This document shows positions 1 to 8,127 of a stretch of 64,000 nucleotides of DNA, one piece after another. Source of the DNA: Corynebacterium mastitidis DSM 44356. GTDB taxonomy: Bacteria > Actinomycetota > Actinomycetes > Mycobacteriales > Mycobacteriaceae. The notes beneath the pieces are model-generated. The model searched no databases and was not told the DNA's origin. It saw nothing but the letters and a program-made list of their open reading frames with translations. The DNA is taken from assembly GCF_000375365.1 (NCBI RefSeq), contig NZ_AQXB01000005.1:62001-126000 (forward strand). The letters are read 5' to 3'. The position numbers and the translations under genes were made by a program. Each line of letters begins with the position of its first letter. The stretch's first letter is position 1.

Positions 1-32
1 AGACGAACGGGGCGCGGCGATAAACATCGCTG

Positions 33-104
33 CTGGCCTACCAGGACTCGAACCTAGAATGACGGTACCAGAAACCGTAGTGTTGCCAATTACACCATAG
101 GCCA
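33..104 (-). tRNA. tRNA-Gln (anticodon CUG)
   Basis: The reverse strand folds as a 72-nt tRNA. The acceptor arms TGGCCTA and TAGGCCA are perfectly complementary, the T arm carries GGTTCGAGTCC, and the anticodon stem ACGGT/ACCGT closes the loop TTCTGGT. The anticodon is CTG (positions 69-71), which reads CAG. The discriminator base is G and the 3' CCA is not encoded. It lies downstream of gltX on the same strand. With GatCAB encoded further along, this tRNA is probably charged with Glu and then amidated. Confidence 0.95.
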
Positions 105-147
105 TTGTTGCTTACTGGCAGCGTCTCCGTGCCGTGCAACGGGGAAT

Positions 148-177
148 ACTATAACCACAACGCCGCAACGGGGACAA
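148..177 (-). promoter_or_regulatory. Promoter for the tRNA-Gln gene
   Basis: On the minus strand a -35-like TTGTCC (172-177) and a -10 TATAGT (148-153) are separated by 18 nt, about 45 nt upstream of the mature tRNA 5' end. The -10 is a near-consensus sigma-A element. The gene could also be read from gltX. Confidence 0.5.
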
Positions 178-200
178 ACTGCCAGGTAGCAGCGGTTTTC

Positions 201-1676
201 TTAGGCGCTAAACGGGGTCTGTGCGCGGGCGGCGCGCAGGCGGGCCAGCGTGGACTCCCGGCCCAGCAGCTCCATGGACTCGAACAGCGGCGGGGAGACC
301 GCCGCGCCCGTCAGCCCCACGCGCAGCGCGCCGTAGGCCTTGCGGGGCTTGAGCCCCATCTCCTCGATGAGCGCGGTGGACAGCGCCTTCTCGATCTCCG
401 GGTGGGTCCACTCCCCCAGCGCCTCGAGGCGCTCCAGGGAGGCGTCCAGCACCGCCACGGCGTCCTCCTTGAGGTTCTTGCGCGCGGCCTTCTCGTCCAG
501 CTCCAGGTCCTCGTCCGCCACGACCAGGAACCTCAGCAGGCCGTAGGCGTCGCCCAGCACCTTGATCCGGGTGTGCACCAGCTCGGCGGCAAAGGCGAAC
601 TTGTCCTCCGGGTAGTCCGCGGGGAAGTCCGTGTGCTCGGTGAGGTAGGCGCGCAGGCGCTCGCGGAAGTCCGCCGGGTCGAGCAGGCGGATCTGATCGG
701 CGTTGATGGCCTCCAGCTTCTTCTGGTCAAAGCGGGCCGGGTTGCCCAGCACATCGGCCACGTCGAAGGCCTCCACCATCTCCTCCCGGGAGAAGATGTC
801 CTTCTCCGAGGACAGCGACCACCCCAGCAGGGCCAGGTAGTTCAGCATGCCCTCGGGGATGATGCCCGCCTCCACGTGGTTGAACAGGTTGGACTCGGGA
901 TCGCGCTTGGAGAGCTTCTTGTTGCCCTCGCCCATCACGAAGGGCAGGTGCGCAAACTGCGGCACGGCGGTGGCCACGCCGATACGGATCAGCGCCTCGT
1001 AGAGGGCGAGCTGGCGCGGGGTGGAGGAGAGCAGGTCCTCGCCGCGCAGCACGTGGGTGATGCCCATCAGGGCGTCGTCCACGGGGTTGACCAGCGTGTA
1101 GAGGGGCTGGCCGTTGGAGCGCGCCACCACGTAGTCGGGCTGCGTCTCCGCCTTGAAGGTCATGTCCCCGCGCACCAGGTCGTGCCAGGACCAGTCGTGA
1201 TCCGGCATGCGCAGGCGCCACACGGGCTTGCGCCCCTCGGCCTCGAAGGCGTCGATCTGCTCCTGGGTGAGGTCGCGGTCGAAGTTGTCGTAGCCGAGCT
1301 GCGGGTCCCGGCCCGCCGCGATGTGGCGCTCCTTGACCTCCTCGGCCGTGGAGTACGCGGGGTAGACCTCCCCGGCGTCGATCAGCTTGTTCAGCACGTC
1401 GGCATAGATGTCCATGCGGCGCGACTGCCGGTAGGGCTCCTGCGGGCCGCCCACGTCGATGCCCTCGTCCCAGTCCAGGCCCAGCCAGCGCAGGGAGCGG
1501 ATGATCGCCTCGTAGGACTCCTCGGAATCGCGCGCGGCGTCCGTGTCCTCGATGCGAAACACCATGCGCCCTCCGGTATGCCGGGCGTACGCCCAGTTGA
1601 ACAGGGCGGTGCGCACCATGCCCACGTGCGGGGTGCCGGTGGGCGACGGACAGAATCTCACGCGAATGTCACTCAT
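201..1676 (-). CDS. gltX: Glutamyl-tRNA synthetase (class I)
   Basis: This 491-aa enzyme attaches Glu to tRNA-Glu and, in organisms lacking GlnRS, also to tRNA-Gln. The class I signature [11 protein letters not shown] (HIGH-like) is at residues 10-20 and KKLSKR (KMSKS-like) is near residue 253, at the usual family length. The start at MSDIRVRF is preferred because a longer reading would add only a short unconserved GC-rich extension. tRNA-Gln follows on the same strand, and gatC, gatA and gatB elsewhere in the window complete the transamidation route, so a non-discriminating GluRS is inferred. Confidence 0.96.
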   Translation of the reverse strand: MSDIRVRFCPSPTGTPHVGMVRTALFNWAYARHTGGRMVFRIEDTDAARDSEESYEAIIRSLRWLGLDWDEGIDVGGPQEPYRQSRRMDIYADVLNKLIDAGEVYPAYSTAEEVKERHIAAGRDPQLGYDNFDRDLTQEQIDAFEAEGRKPVWRLRMPDHDWSWHDLVRGDMTFKAETQPDYVVARSNGQPLYTLVNPVDDALMGITHVLRGEDLLSSTPRQLALYEALIRIGVATAVPQFAHLPFVMGEGNKKLSKRDPESNLFNHVEAGIIPEGMLNYLALLGWSLSSEKDIFSREEMVEAFDVADVLGNPARFDQKKLEAINADQIRLLDPADFRERLRAYLTEHTDFPADYPEDKFAFAAELVHTRIKVLGDAYGLLRFLVVADEDLELDEKAARKNLKEDAVAVLDASLERLEALGEWTHPEIEKALSTALIEEMGLKPRKAYGALRVGLTGAAVSPPLFESMELLGRESTLARLRAARAQTPFSA

Positions 1677-1773
1677 ATTCCCTATTTCACCACACCCCGG
1701 CCCGCGCCACACCCGCCCGTAGGGGTTGCGTGCCCGGTTGTGCGCGCCCGCGCCGCGCGGTAGGCATGGAGCA

Positions 1774-2958
1774 ATGAGAAACCTTCACGTCCAGGACCAC
1801 ACGATCACCGTGCCGCTCGACCGGGCGCGCCCCGACGACGGGCGCACCGTGGAGGTCTTTGCCCGCGTGCTCAGCCGGGACGCGGGTCTGCCGCACCTGC
1901 TCTACCTCCAGGGCGGGCCCGGGTGCGAGGCCCCGCGCCTGTGGCCCTCCTGGATGCCGGTGGCCCTGGAGCGCTACCAGGTGGTGCTCCTCGACCAGCG
2001 CGGCACCGGGCGCTCCACACCGGTGGGCGCGCCGCGGCCCGCGGAGTACCTGCGCCACCTGCGTGCCGACGCCATCGTGGAGGACGCCGAGGACCTGCGC
2101 GAACACCTGGGGCTGCGCGCCTGGAGCGTGCTGGGGCAGTCCTTCGGCGGCTTTAGCGCCCTGCGCTACCTCAGCGCCCACCCGGGCTCCCTCGACCGGG
2201 CGTTCTTCACCGGCGGGCTGCCCTCGATCACCCACTCCCCCGAGGAGATCTACGCCGCCACCTACGCCGCCATGCGCGAGCACAGCGAGGACTACTACCG
2301 GCGCTTCCCCGCGCATCGCCCCCGCATGGCGGAGCTGATGGAGCGCGCCGCGCGCGGGGAGCTGGTGCTGCCCGACTCCGAGGTGGTCAGCCCCTCGCGC
2401 CTGCGCAGCGTGGGTCACCTGCTGGGCACCAACGACGGCTGGCTACAGCTCCACGACCTCTTGGAGCTGCCCTGGGACGGCCCCGCCTTCCCCCACGACC
2501 TCGCCGCCGCCCTGCCCTTTGGCGGGCGCAACCCCCTGTACTACGTCCTGCACGAGTCCTGCTACGCCAACGGCGCCACCACCGGGTGGGCGGCCCACCG
2601 CGCGCTGCCCCGGGACTACCGGGAGGACCCCACCCTGCTCACCGGCGAGCACGTACACCCCGAATGGCTCGACACCGTGCCCGCCTTCCGCCCCTGGAAG
2701 CAGGCGGCCGAGGACATCGCCCGCACCCCGTGGCCGAGGCTCTACGACGCCGACGCGCTGCGCGAGGCCCAGGGTGCGGCCGCGATCTACGCCAAGGACG
2801 CCTACGTTCCCCTCGAATACTCGCTGGACACCGCCCGCCTCATGCCGGGACTGCGCACCCTGATCACCAGCGAGCACGAGCACAACGGGCTGCGCGCCAG
2901 CGGCGGAGAAGTGCTGCGCCACCTCTTTGACCTCAGCGAGGGCGCGCGGCTGCGCTAG
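1774..2958 (+). CDS. Alpha/beta hydrolase, proline iminopeptidase-like (peptidase S33)
   Basis: A 394-aa cytoplasmic alpha/beta-hydrolase. The oxyanion motif GGPG is near residue 48, a DQRGTGRS block follows, and the nucleophile elbow GQSFGG is near residue 125. A C-terminal His (HEHNG) is well placed for the triad. This set and length match actinobacterial prolyl aminopeptidases that remove N-terminal proline from peptides. The start is the ATG with GGAG just upstream. It is divergent from gltX. The exact substrate is inferred from family only. Confidence 0.85.
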   Translation: MRNLHVQDHTITVPLDRARPDDGRTVEVFARVLSRDAGLPHLLYLQGGPGCEAPRLWPSWMPVALERYQVVLLDQRGTGRSTPVGAPRPAEYLRHLRADAIVEDAEDLREHLGLRAWSVLGQSFGGFSALRYLSAHPGSLDRAFFTGGLPSITHSPEEIYAATYAAMREHSEDYYRRFPAHRPRMAELMERAARGELVLPDSEVVSPSRLRSVGHLLGTNDGWLQLHDLLELPWDGPAFPHDLAAALPFGGRNPLYYVLHESCYANGATTGWAAHRALPRDYREDPTLLTGEHVHPEWLDTVPAFRPWKQAAEDIARTPWPRLYDADALREAQGAAAIYAKDAYVPLEYSLDTARLMPGLRTLITSEHEHNGLRASGGEVLRHLFDLSEGARLR

Positions 2959-3027
2959 CGGGAGTTCTTTCTGCGCGGCGGCGTCGACCGCGCCGCCAGG
3001 GCCCGCAGCCCCGTGAGCGGGCGGCGC

Positions 3028-3813
3028 CTACGCCCGCTCCACCGGGTTGCCCAGTGTGCCCACGCCGGGGATCTCGATCTCGATGTAATCGCCCGGCTCC
3101 ATCGCCGCCGTGCCCGCCGGGGAGCCGGTGCAGATGATGTCCCCGGGAAGCAGCGTCATCGAGGCCGTGATGAACTCGATGACCTCGCCCAGGTTCATAA
3201 TCATCTGGTTGGAGTTGGAATCCTGCTTGACCTCCGTGACGCCCTCGTGGGTCAGGCGGGCCTTAATCGGCAGCTCGTCCACGTTCTCCAGGTGCGTCTC
3301 GATCCAGGGGCCCAGCGGGCAGAAGGTGTCGATGCCCTTGGCCCGAGCCCACTGCCCGTCGGAGAACTGCAGGTCGCGGGAGGAGACGTCGTTGACCACC
3401 GTGTAGCCCAGCACCACGGAGCGCCAGTCCTCGGCCTTGACGTTCTTGCAGGGCTTGGCGATCACCAGGGCCAGCTCGCCCTCGAACTCCACCCGGGTGG
3501 CAAACTCGGGGATCCTAATCGGCGCGCCCGGGCCCACCACGGCCGTCGGCGGCTTCAAGAACAGCGTGGGCGGCAGGGTCTCCGCAGACTGCTGAAACAC
3601 CTCCGCCACGTGATCCGCGTAGTTGCGCCCGATGGCCACCACCTTGCTCGGCAGCATGGGGGCCAGGAGGCGAACCTCGCTGAGCGGCCACTCCTTTCCG
3701 GTGTACTTGGGCGGGGTAAAGGGGGTCCCCTCGATTTGCTTGGCGGTGGTGCCCTCGTCGTCGATAACGCAAAAGCACATGCCCTCGGGAGTTGCAATAC
3801 GACCAAAACGCAT
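3028..3813 (-). CDS. Fumarylacetoacetate hydrolase-family protein (oxaloacetate decarboxylase/fumarylpyruvate hydrolase type)
   Basis: A 261-aa FAH-superfamily enzyme, metal-dependent hydrolases and decarboxylases of beta-diketo or oxaloacetate-like acids. Family landmarks are the ALNGRNY-like stretch (AIGRNYADH, about residue 60), an FEGELA glutamate pair near 105 and the SSRDLQ block near 140. In C. glutamicum an FAH protein in this neighbourhood (Odx) decarboxylates oxaloacetate, so that is a reasonable but unproven function here. The start is the ATG lying 7 nt after a -10-like TACGAT, implying a leaderless transcript. Divergent to the antiporter gene. Confidence 0.85.
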   Translation of the reverse strand: MRFGRIATPEGMCFCVIDDEGTTAKQIEGTPFTPPKYTGKEWPLSEVRLLAPMLPSKVVAIGRNYADHVAEVFQQSAETLPPTLFLKPPTAVVGPGAPIRIPEFATRVEFEGELALVIAKPCKNVKAEDWRSVVLGYTVVNDVSSRDLQFSDGQWARAKGIDTFCPLGPWIETHLENVDELPIKARLTHEGVTEVKQDSNSNQMIMNLGEVIEFITASMTLLPGDIICTGSPAGTAAMEPGDYIEIEIPGVGTLGNPVERA

Positions 3814-3903
3814 GAGGAACATCGTACAACCGCGCGCAAGCAGCGGCGGAGTGGCCCGATTAATTAACCCGTAATGTCAAAGGACCAGTGTATAAAGGCA
3901 CTT

Positions 3904-5442
3904 ATGACTACCCTGCTCATGCTTTCAGGGCTGCTCCTAGCCACGGTGGTAGTGGTAGCCCTGGGCGATCGCCTCGGCCTGCCCTGGCCCGTCCTGCTCA
4001 CCCTGGTCGCCGCCGGCGGCGTGTTCCTCCCCTGGGATACCTCCCTGAGCATCCCCGCGGAACTCATGCTGCCCATCTTCCTTCCCCCGCTGCTCTGGGC
4101 CCTGGCGCGGCGCACCTCCTGGTCCGTGATCAAGACCCAGATGTCCACCATCGTGTGGATGTCGGTGCTCCTCGTCTTTGCCACCATCGCCGCGCTGACC
4201 GGCTCCGTCCTCCTCCTGCTGCCCGGCGTGGGACTCACCGGGGCGATCGTGCTCGCCGCCGCGCTCGCCCCGCCGGACCCCGTGGCCGTGGACGCCGTGG
4301 CGGAGCCCGTGGGAATCCCCAAGCGCATCACCACCTCGCTGCAAACCGAGGGTCTGTTCAACGACGCCGCCTCCATCGTGGCCTTCCACGTGGCCCTCGG
4401 GGCCGCCCTCGCCGGCTCCGACCTTTCTTGGTTGCACGGGATCGGGAGCTTCGCCTGGTCCGTGGCCGGGGCCGTGCTCATCGGCCTGGCCGTGGGGCGC
4501 GCCGCCGCCTGGTTTACCGACCACGTGGACAACACCGCCGCCCGCAACTCCCTGACCTGGGTGCTGCCCTTTACCGTCTACATCCTGGCCGAGGAGGTGG
4601 CGGCCTCCGGCGTCATCGCCATCGTGATCGCCGCCGTGGAGATGAACTCGCGCGCCTCCCTCGGCGCGGAGGACCGGCTCTCCGGCGAGGCCTTCTGGGA
4701 GCCCGTGGAGATGCTCTTCACCGGCGTGGCCTTCGGGCTAATCGGGCTCAACGTGCGCACCGCCATCGACGAGGTGGGCGCCGACCTCTGGCACGCGGTG
4801 TGGGTGGGCGTGGCGCTTTCCCTGGTGGCCATGCTCGTGCGCTTTACCTGGCTCTCCCTGGCGCTGCGCAGGAACACCCGCAGGGGCCGGGAATTCGCCG
4901 CCCCGCTGCGGCGCCAGGAGGTGCTGCTGATGACCTGGGCGGGCATGCGCGGGCTGGTCACCCTCGCCCTCGTGCTCTCCATCCCCGCCAGCATCTCCGA
5001 GACGCTGCACCGCGAGGCCGCCGTGATCGCCCTGACCGTGCTGCTGTGCACCATGGTGATCCCCGGCCTCACCCTGCCCTGGCTCATGGGAAGGCTGAAC
5101 CTGGAATACGGGCCCGACGCCGCCGGGGACCAGGCCCTCGCCGCCTTGCGACGCCGCGCCTGGACTGCCTCCTACCAGTACATTCAGGAGCAGTCCGAGT
5201 CCCTGCCGCACGAGGCGACCGCCGCCATGCACGGGTGGCTCGAGAGGCAATTCGACGGCGACGAGGAGCGCCACGAGGAGCTGACCCGCTGGCGCGACGC
5301 CGCCGGAAGGGTGCGAGTGGGTGCGCTCCAGGCCGCCCAGCAGGAACTGCTCGCCGCCCGCTGGGAGCGCGGCGTCAACCCCGCCTACGTGGACGAGGTA
5401 CTGGGGGCCATCGACCGGATGCTGGTGGCGGCCAGGCGGTAG
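3904..5442 (+). CDS. CPA1-family Na+/H+ antiporter
   Basis: A 512-aa integral membrane protein with about 12 hydrophobic segments. The motif ALAPPDPVAV (about residues 120-130) and LFNDAAS (about 150) are the ion-binding core of CPA1 cation/proton antiporters (NhaP/NhaK type). A hydrophilic cytosolic tail of about 100 residues follows the last membrane segment. The ATG at 3904 is preferred over the in-frame ATG 30 nt upstream because AAAGG lies about 6 nt before it. The role is sodium and pH homeostasis at the plasma membrane. Transport stoichiometry cannot be read from sequence. Confidence 0.88.
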   Translation: MTTLLMLSGLLLATVVVVALGDRLGLPWPVLLTLVAAGGVFLPWDTSLSIPAELMLPIFLPPLLWALARRTSWSVIKTQMSTIVWMSVLLVFATIAALTGSVLLLLPGVGLTGAIVLAAALAPPDPVAVDAVAEPVGIPKRITTSLQTEGLFNDAASIVAFHVALGAALAGSDLSWLHGIGSFAWSVAGAVLIGLAVGRAAAWFTDHVDNTAARNSLTWVLPFTVYILAEEVAASGVIAIVIAAVEMNSRASLGAEDRLSGEAFWEPVEMLFTGVAFGLIGLNVRTAIDEVGADLWHAVWVGVALSLVAMLVRFTWLSLALRRNTRRGREFAAPLRRQEVLLMTWAGMRGLVTLALVLSIPASISETLHREAAVIALTVLLCTMVIPGLTLPWLMGRLNLEYGPDAAGDQALAALRRRAWTASYQYIQEQSESLPHEATAAMHGWLERQFDGDEERHEELTRWRDAAGRVRVGALQAAQQELLAARWERGVNPAYVDEVLGAIDRMLVAARR

Positions 5443-5872
5443 GCAGGCAGAGCCTCATGCTGCCTCTCTTGCTTGCCGACGCTGGAAGCGGGGCGTGGGC
5501 CTGCGGAGTACCTGTGTTCAGGGGTTTCGGTCTCCGCCCCGCCGATCCATCACCGCTGCGCTCGGAGGGGGGGGGAACGGGCACGAGTCGAGGGCAAAGG
5601 CAGAGTGACCCATGACAAGGTATCTGGACGACCCCCGCGTGACACTCCCGTTGTCCTTCGCTACGAATTCCTGCGTGAGGCGAGAAGAGGCGCCCTCGCT
5701 CGCCCGCTTGAGCGCACCGAGGGCAACCGCGTACCGCCTGCATGAAGTATGCGGCCTTCACCTGCACATTCGACTTTTCACGCACACCCAGACGGGGCGC
5801 GGAAAGCAGAGCCTGCCTCGCCGCACCTATGGTGTAGGTAATAGATACAACAACAAGGAGACAAACAACGAT
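5443..5872 (+). other. Gene-free stretch at the entry to the accessory interval
   Basis: No convincing coding sequence is visible in either direction. Overlapping open frames have no RBS and no family-like content. The stretch contains a run of nine G at 5567-5575. Near its end, AT-rich sequence and AAGGAG (5855-5860) serve the next small gene. Confidence 0.5.
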
Positions 5873-6076
5873 ATGAGGAACAAAGCCCTAGCAATTGCTA
5901 TCTCAATCGCGGTTGCCGTGGCCGTGGTCACCGGATGGTTGCTCCACCTCACGGGCGCGCCAAGTGAGGTAATCGCGCCCATCTCCGGCCTCATCGCAGG
6001 CGCCCTGGCCGCATGTCTGCTCAACAGGAAAGGGCGCGGGAACAGCGACAACACGAAGGCAACAAACACAAGGTAA
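5873..6076 (+). CDS. Small two-helix membrane protein, unknown function
   Basis: A 67-aa peptide. A basic N-terminus (MRNKA) leads into a hydrophobic helix at residues 4-26, then a short TGAPSEV loop, a second helix at about 33-50 and a basic hydrophilic tail. The ATG follows an AAGGAG by about 12 nt, slightly long but usable. The layout resembles small holin-like or phage/plasmid accessory membrane peptides, but no family is recognised. It opens the low-density accessory interval. Confidence 0.5.
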   Translation: MRNKALAIAISIAVAVAVVTGWLLHLTGAPSEVIAPISGLIAGALAACLLNRKGRGNSDNTKATNTR

Positions 6077-6082
6077 GGCACC

Positions 6083-6103
6083 CTCCGCTCGCGCTTCGCG
6101 GAG
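6083..6103 (+). terminator. Weak hairpin downstream of the small membrane protein gene
   Basis: CTCCGC (6083-6088) pairs with GCGGAG (6098-6103) around a 9-nt loop, just after the stop codon of the 67-aa gene. There is no T tract, so it may only be a transcript-end or stabilising structure. Confidence 0.3.
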
Positions 6104-6236
6104 AATCCGCAGTGTTGGATTATCCGTGCTGTAAGCGGACGGTCCTCGTGCCGCGTTTTCCACTTTTAACCTCGTGGCTGCGGACTCCCGCAAGCGTGAA
6201 TCGTCATCTTTTCTGCTCGTAAGAGCCCTCGATTCT

Positions 6237-6255
6237 ACGGATAGTTGCTATCCGT
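6237..6255. promoter_or_regulatory. Perfect 8-bp palindrome, putative operator
   Basis: ACGGATAG (6237-6244) and CTATCCGT (6248-6255) are perfect inverted repeats around TTG. The flanking 6077-6439 stretch contains no supported gene. The short centre and symmetry suit a dimeric repressor site. A small hairpin is the alternative. Confidence 0.35.
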
Positions 6256-6439
6256 CACTCCCCTACCCTCGAACCCACCGGTACCCACCCGAGAACGTAC
6301 GAGGAGCGCCAGAAACAGTCCCCGGGTAGAAGCAGGGCTGGCGGAGGACCGCGGTAACTTAGGCAACACCCGCACCCGCCGTACGGCGATACCTACCGGC
6401 CTCACGAGGATAGAAATCGCGAGATACTTGTACGGCAAA

Positions 6440-6649
6440 CTATTTCTTCCCTATCATTTCCACTGGAAGGATACAAGAAGCACCAACAAACTCTATGCCA
6501 ATGACCCGCCCCTCACCATTGAGATCAATCTCAATCTCACCATCCATCCCATCAATGGATATACCCGATATCTGTTTCTCAGATGTTTCTCCACACCCCG
6601 CGAGCCAGATGTATGCCGCATCAGCTTCCGAGTCATACTCAAATTTCAT
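6440..6649 (-). CDS. DUF2283 family protein
   Basis: A 69-aa protein beginning MKFEYDSEADAAYIWL, the hallmark opening of DUF2283, followed by a GEIEIDLN block and a C-terminal IGIEF strand. The start is chosen by GGGAGG about 5 nt upstream. The biochemical role of DUF2283 is unknown. Members occur singly or beside small toxin-antitoxin-like genes, often on mobile DNA. The gene is clearly AT-richer than its neighbours, consistent with acquisition. Confidence 0.75.
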   Translation of the reverse strand: MKFEYDSEADAAYIWLAGCGETSEKQISGISIDGMDGEIEIDLNGEGRVIGIEFVGASCILPVEMIGKK

Positions 6650-6828
6650 ACTACCCTCCCACAATGGAAAATGACTTCACGATTCATCTTAAGATCACGT
6701 GCGCTAGCCGGATGTCAAACTAGCCCTTCCTCGCATATTCAGGCAATACGCTACCCCCCCGGCCATATGTCACAACCAGGGTTAGCGGGAGTCTAGGTTT
6801 TTACGCTAGATCCTACAGGAGTCAATTT

Positions 6829-7323
6829 CTACTCCTGGTAGTGGACCACTTTTACTTCTTTTTCTCCCAGGGACGAACCCGCGCTGGAAAATTCAACAAT
6901 CCTCTTCTCGATGTTGATTGGTTTCTCGGGATCAATCTTCTTGTACGAATCCGATCCCGGACATGCATCTATCTTCGTTGGATCAAACCACTCAACCGTA
7001 GGTTCTTCTTTACCGTCTTTAAATTTGACCCCTATTCCTGTATGAGTTTCCCAGGATTTGGAATTGCGTTTAATGCTGAAAAAATCACTCTCCTTAAACC
7101 CCAACCCTTCGCCTCGATCTTCATCGTGATACTCACAGAAAACATAGGCCTCTGAAATGGGTTCATCGAAAGCGCCGCTCAGACGGAAACTATCCTGAGA
7201 ATTGAGGATGGCATCGGTAATTTTTCCACCTACACCAGGAGAACATCCTGCAACGAGAAGCCCCGGTGCAAATACCAGCGCTGCAATTCTACTCAGGGGC
7301 GTTAATTTTAAGCGTTCCATCAT
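6829..7323 (-). CDS. Predicted lipoprotein, unknown function
   Basis: About 164 aa. A signal sequence has basic residues, a hydrophobic core and the lipobox LVAGC (Cys about residue 27), predicting signal peptidase II cleavage and membrane anchoring. The mature part is hydrophilic and acidic/lysine-rich with two further Cys that could form a disulphide. There are two adjacent ATG codons, and the first or second (7320) could be used. Its start lies 4 nt after the stop of the upstream 59-aa gene, so the two are probably cotranslated. No homologous family recognised. AT-rich composition suggests acquisition. Confidence 0.65.
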   Translation of the reverse strand: MMERLKLTPLSRIAALVFAPGLLVAGCSPGVGGKITDAILNSQDSFRLSGAFDEPISEAYVFCEYHDEDRGEGLGFKESDFFSIKRNSKSWETHTGIGVKFKDGKEEPTVEWFDPTKIDACPGSDSYKKIDPEKPINIEKRIVEFSSAGSSLGEKEVKVVHYQE

Positions 7324-7327
7324 CAAC

Positions 7328-7507
7328 CTAATCGCGGCATATATTCTTAACCTGCCCCTTATCTCCGTTAGTTTCATTGACCACCTCTAACCCTTCCAGA
7401 TTATCATGAAGGGCTATGACACAATCCGCAGGGCCGTTAGGAACCCCCAATACCTCATGACTTACTCCAGTGTATGCAGATACCTCTTCACCAATATCCA
7501 ACTTCAT
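7328..7507 (-). CDS. Hypothetical 59-aa protein coupled to the lipoprotein
   Basis: Begins MKLDIGEEVSAYTG and is rich in Val, Asn and acidic residues. It has no membrane segment. The ATG is chosen over an upstream in-frame ATG because GGAG sits 7 nt before it. It ends 4 nt before the lipoprotein start, an operon-like arrangement. No family recognised, and it could be a cytosolic partner or immunity-type protein. The function is unknown. Confidence 0.45.
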   Translation of the reverse strand: MKLDIGEEVSAYTGVSHEVLGVPNGPADCVIALHDNLEGLEVVNETNGDKGQVKNICRD

Positions 7508-7642
7508 GATACCACTCCAGCAGCAATGGCGGAACGCATCTCCCTGCCCTACGCTTCCCATCTAATCAGGGAAAGTTTCTTTGACAATCCCGATACTTCA
7601 TCTGCGAGGCTCTGTATCTTTTCACATTTGAAGGGATATAAA

Positions 7643-7730
7643 GTCTCACCCCGCATACGCGGGGAATACCTGGATAAGGTGGACGAGGCTTCGATGGAGC
7701 ACTCTCACACGCGGGGGATGTGGTCGACCC
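7643..7730 (-). CRISPR. CRISPR relic: one near-intact repeat, one spacer-length gap, one decayed repeat
   Basis: Positions 7643-7669 match the repeat of the array at 8991-9201 except for one substitution and one missing C. The CCCGC-ATAC-GCGGG palindrome is intact. After about 32 nt, 7702-7720 reads CTCTCACACGCGGGGGATG, which looks like the same repeat with its centre deleted. No cas gene is nearby. The single near-intact repeat is certain; the second is a weaker reading. The rest of 7508-7842 contains no supported gene. Confidence 0.6.
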
Positions 7731-7845
7731 CGATGGCGCCGAAACGCATTTATCGTTAGTGGGCGGACAGAACCCGAGGCCGTCAGAGCCTGGTACTGCA
7801 CGAGGATACGGACAGCCGACGCGAAGGCATTTAGTCATGGACTTC

Positions 7846-7870
7846 ACCCCATTCCTGCCGCTAATGGGGT
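7846..7870. terminator. Hairpin upstream of hicAB
   Basis: ACCCCATT (7846-7853) pairs perfectly with AATGGGGT (7863-7870) around a 9-nt loop. It could end transcription entering the hicAB promoter from the left, though the following sequence has only a short T stretch (ATTT). Confidence 0.4.
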
Positions 7871-7896
7871 ATTTCAGCAAAAGTTGTCGCCACATA

Positions 7897-7932
7897 TTGA
7901 CTAGATCTTGTCTAGTGGTGTAGACTACATTC
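7897..7932 (+). promoter_or_regulatory. hicAB promoter with palindromic operator
   Basis: A -35 TTGACT (7897-7902), an 18-nt spacer and a -10 TAGACT (7921-7926) place transcription start at or next to the hicA ATG, implying a leaderless mRNA. Between the elements, ACTAGA (7900-7905) and TCTAGT (7911-7916) form a perfect inverted repeat around a 5-nt centre. This is the expected position for an autorepressor, most likely the HTH-bearing HicB. Confidence 0.65.
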
Positions 7933-8127
7933 ATGACAAGGAGGCAGAAGCTCCTCAAGGAGCTGAAAACCTACGCCAAGGAGAGCGGCCAGGACATCAC
8001 CATCACCGAAGGTGGGTCACACACCAAGGTCAGAATTGGCAAGCGCACCACCTTCATCCCCCGCCACAACGAAATCCAAGAATCCCTAGCACGAGCCATT
8101 CGCAAGCAGATTGGAGCAAATGAATGA
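7933..8127 (+). CDS. hicA: HicA-like toxin (mRNA interferase family)
   Basis: A 64-aa protein with the compact dsRBD-like HicA layout: a basic N-terminal helix (residues 1-18), a strand, then GGSHTKV (about 28-34) carrying the conserved catalytic His, and a TTFIPRHNEI stretch. HicA toxins cleave mRNA and are neutralised by HicB. The stop overlaps the downstream antitoxin start in ATGA, a coupling typical of TA pairs. The start lies immediately behind a recognisable promoter. Toxicity is inferred from family. Confidence 0.8.
   Translation: MTRRQKLLKELKTYAKESGQDITITEGGSHTKVRIGKRTTFIPRHNEIQESLARAIRKQIGANE

Noticed and set aside
33..104. tRNA gene as a mobile-element attachment site for the accessory interval
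   Set aside because: The interval begins 5 kb away beyond conserved genes, and I see no partial tRNA copy or integrase.
105..1763. Long open frame antisense to gltX
   Set aside because: High-GC codon bias leaves antisense frames open; the translation is low-complexity Val/His/Arg/Gly with no motif, while gltX on the other strand is unmistakable.
7643..7730. Firm call of a CreTA (CRISPR-guarded toxin) module
   Set aside because: The layout is suggestive, but the spacer shows no clear match to the hicA promoter and no Cascade genes are present here. Kept only as a finding to test.
7566..7838. Cys-rich minus-strand frame beginning MTKCLRVGCPYPRA
   Set aside because: The opening looks like a zinc-finger or HNH N-terminus, but the frame then runs through the CRISPR repeat into sequence without coding character. 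At most a gene fragment.
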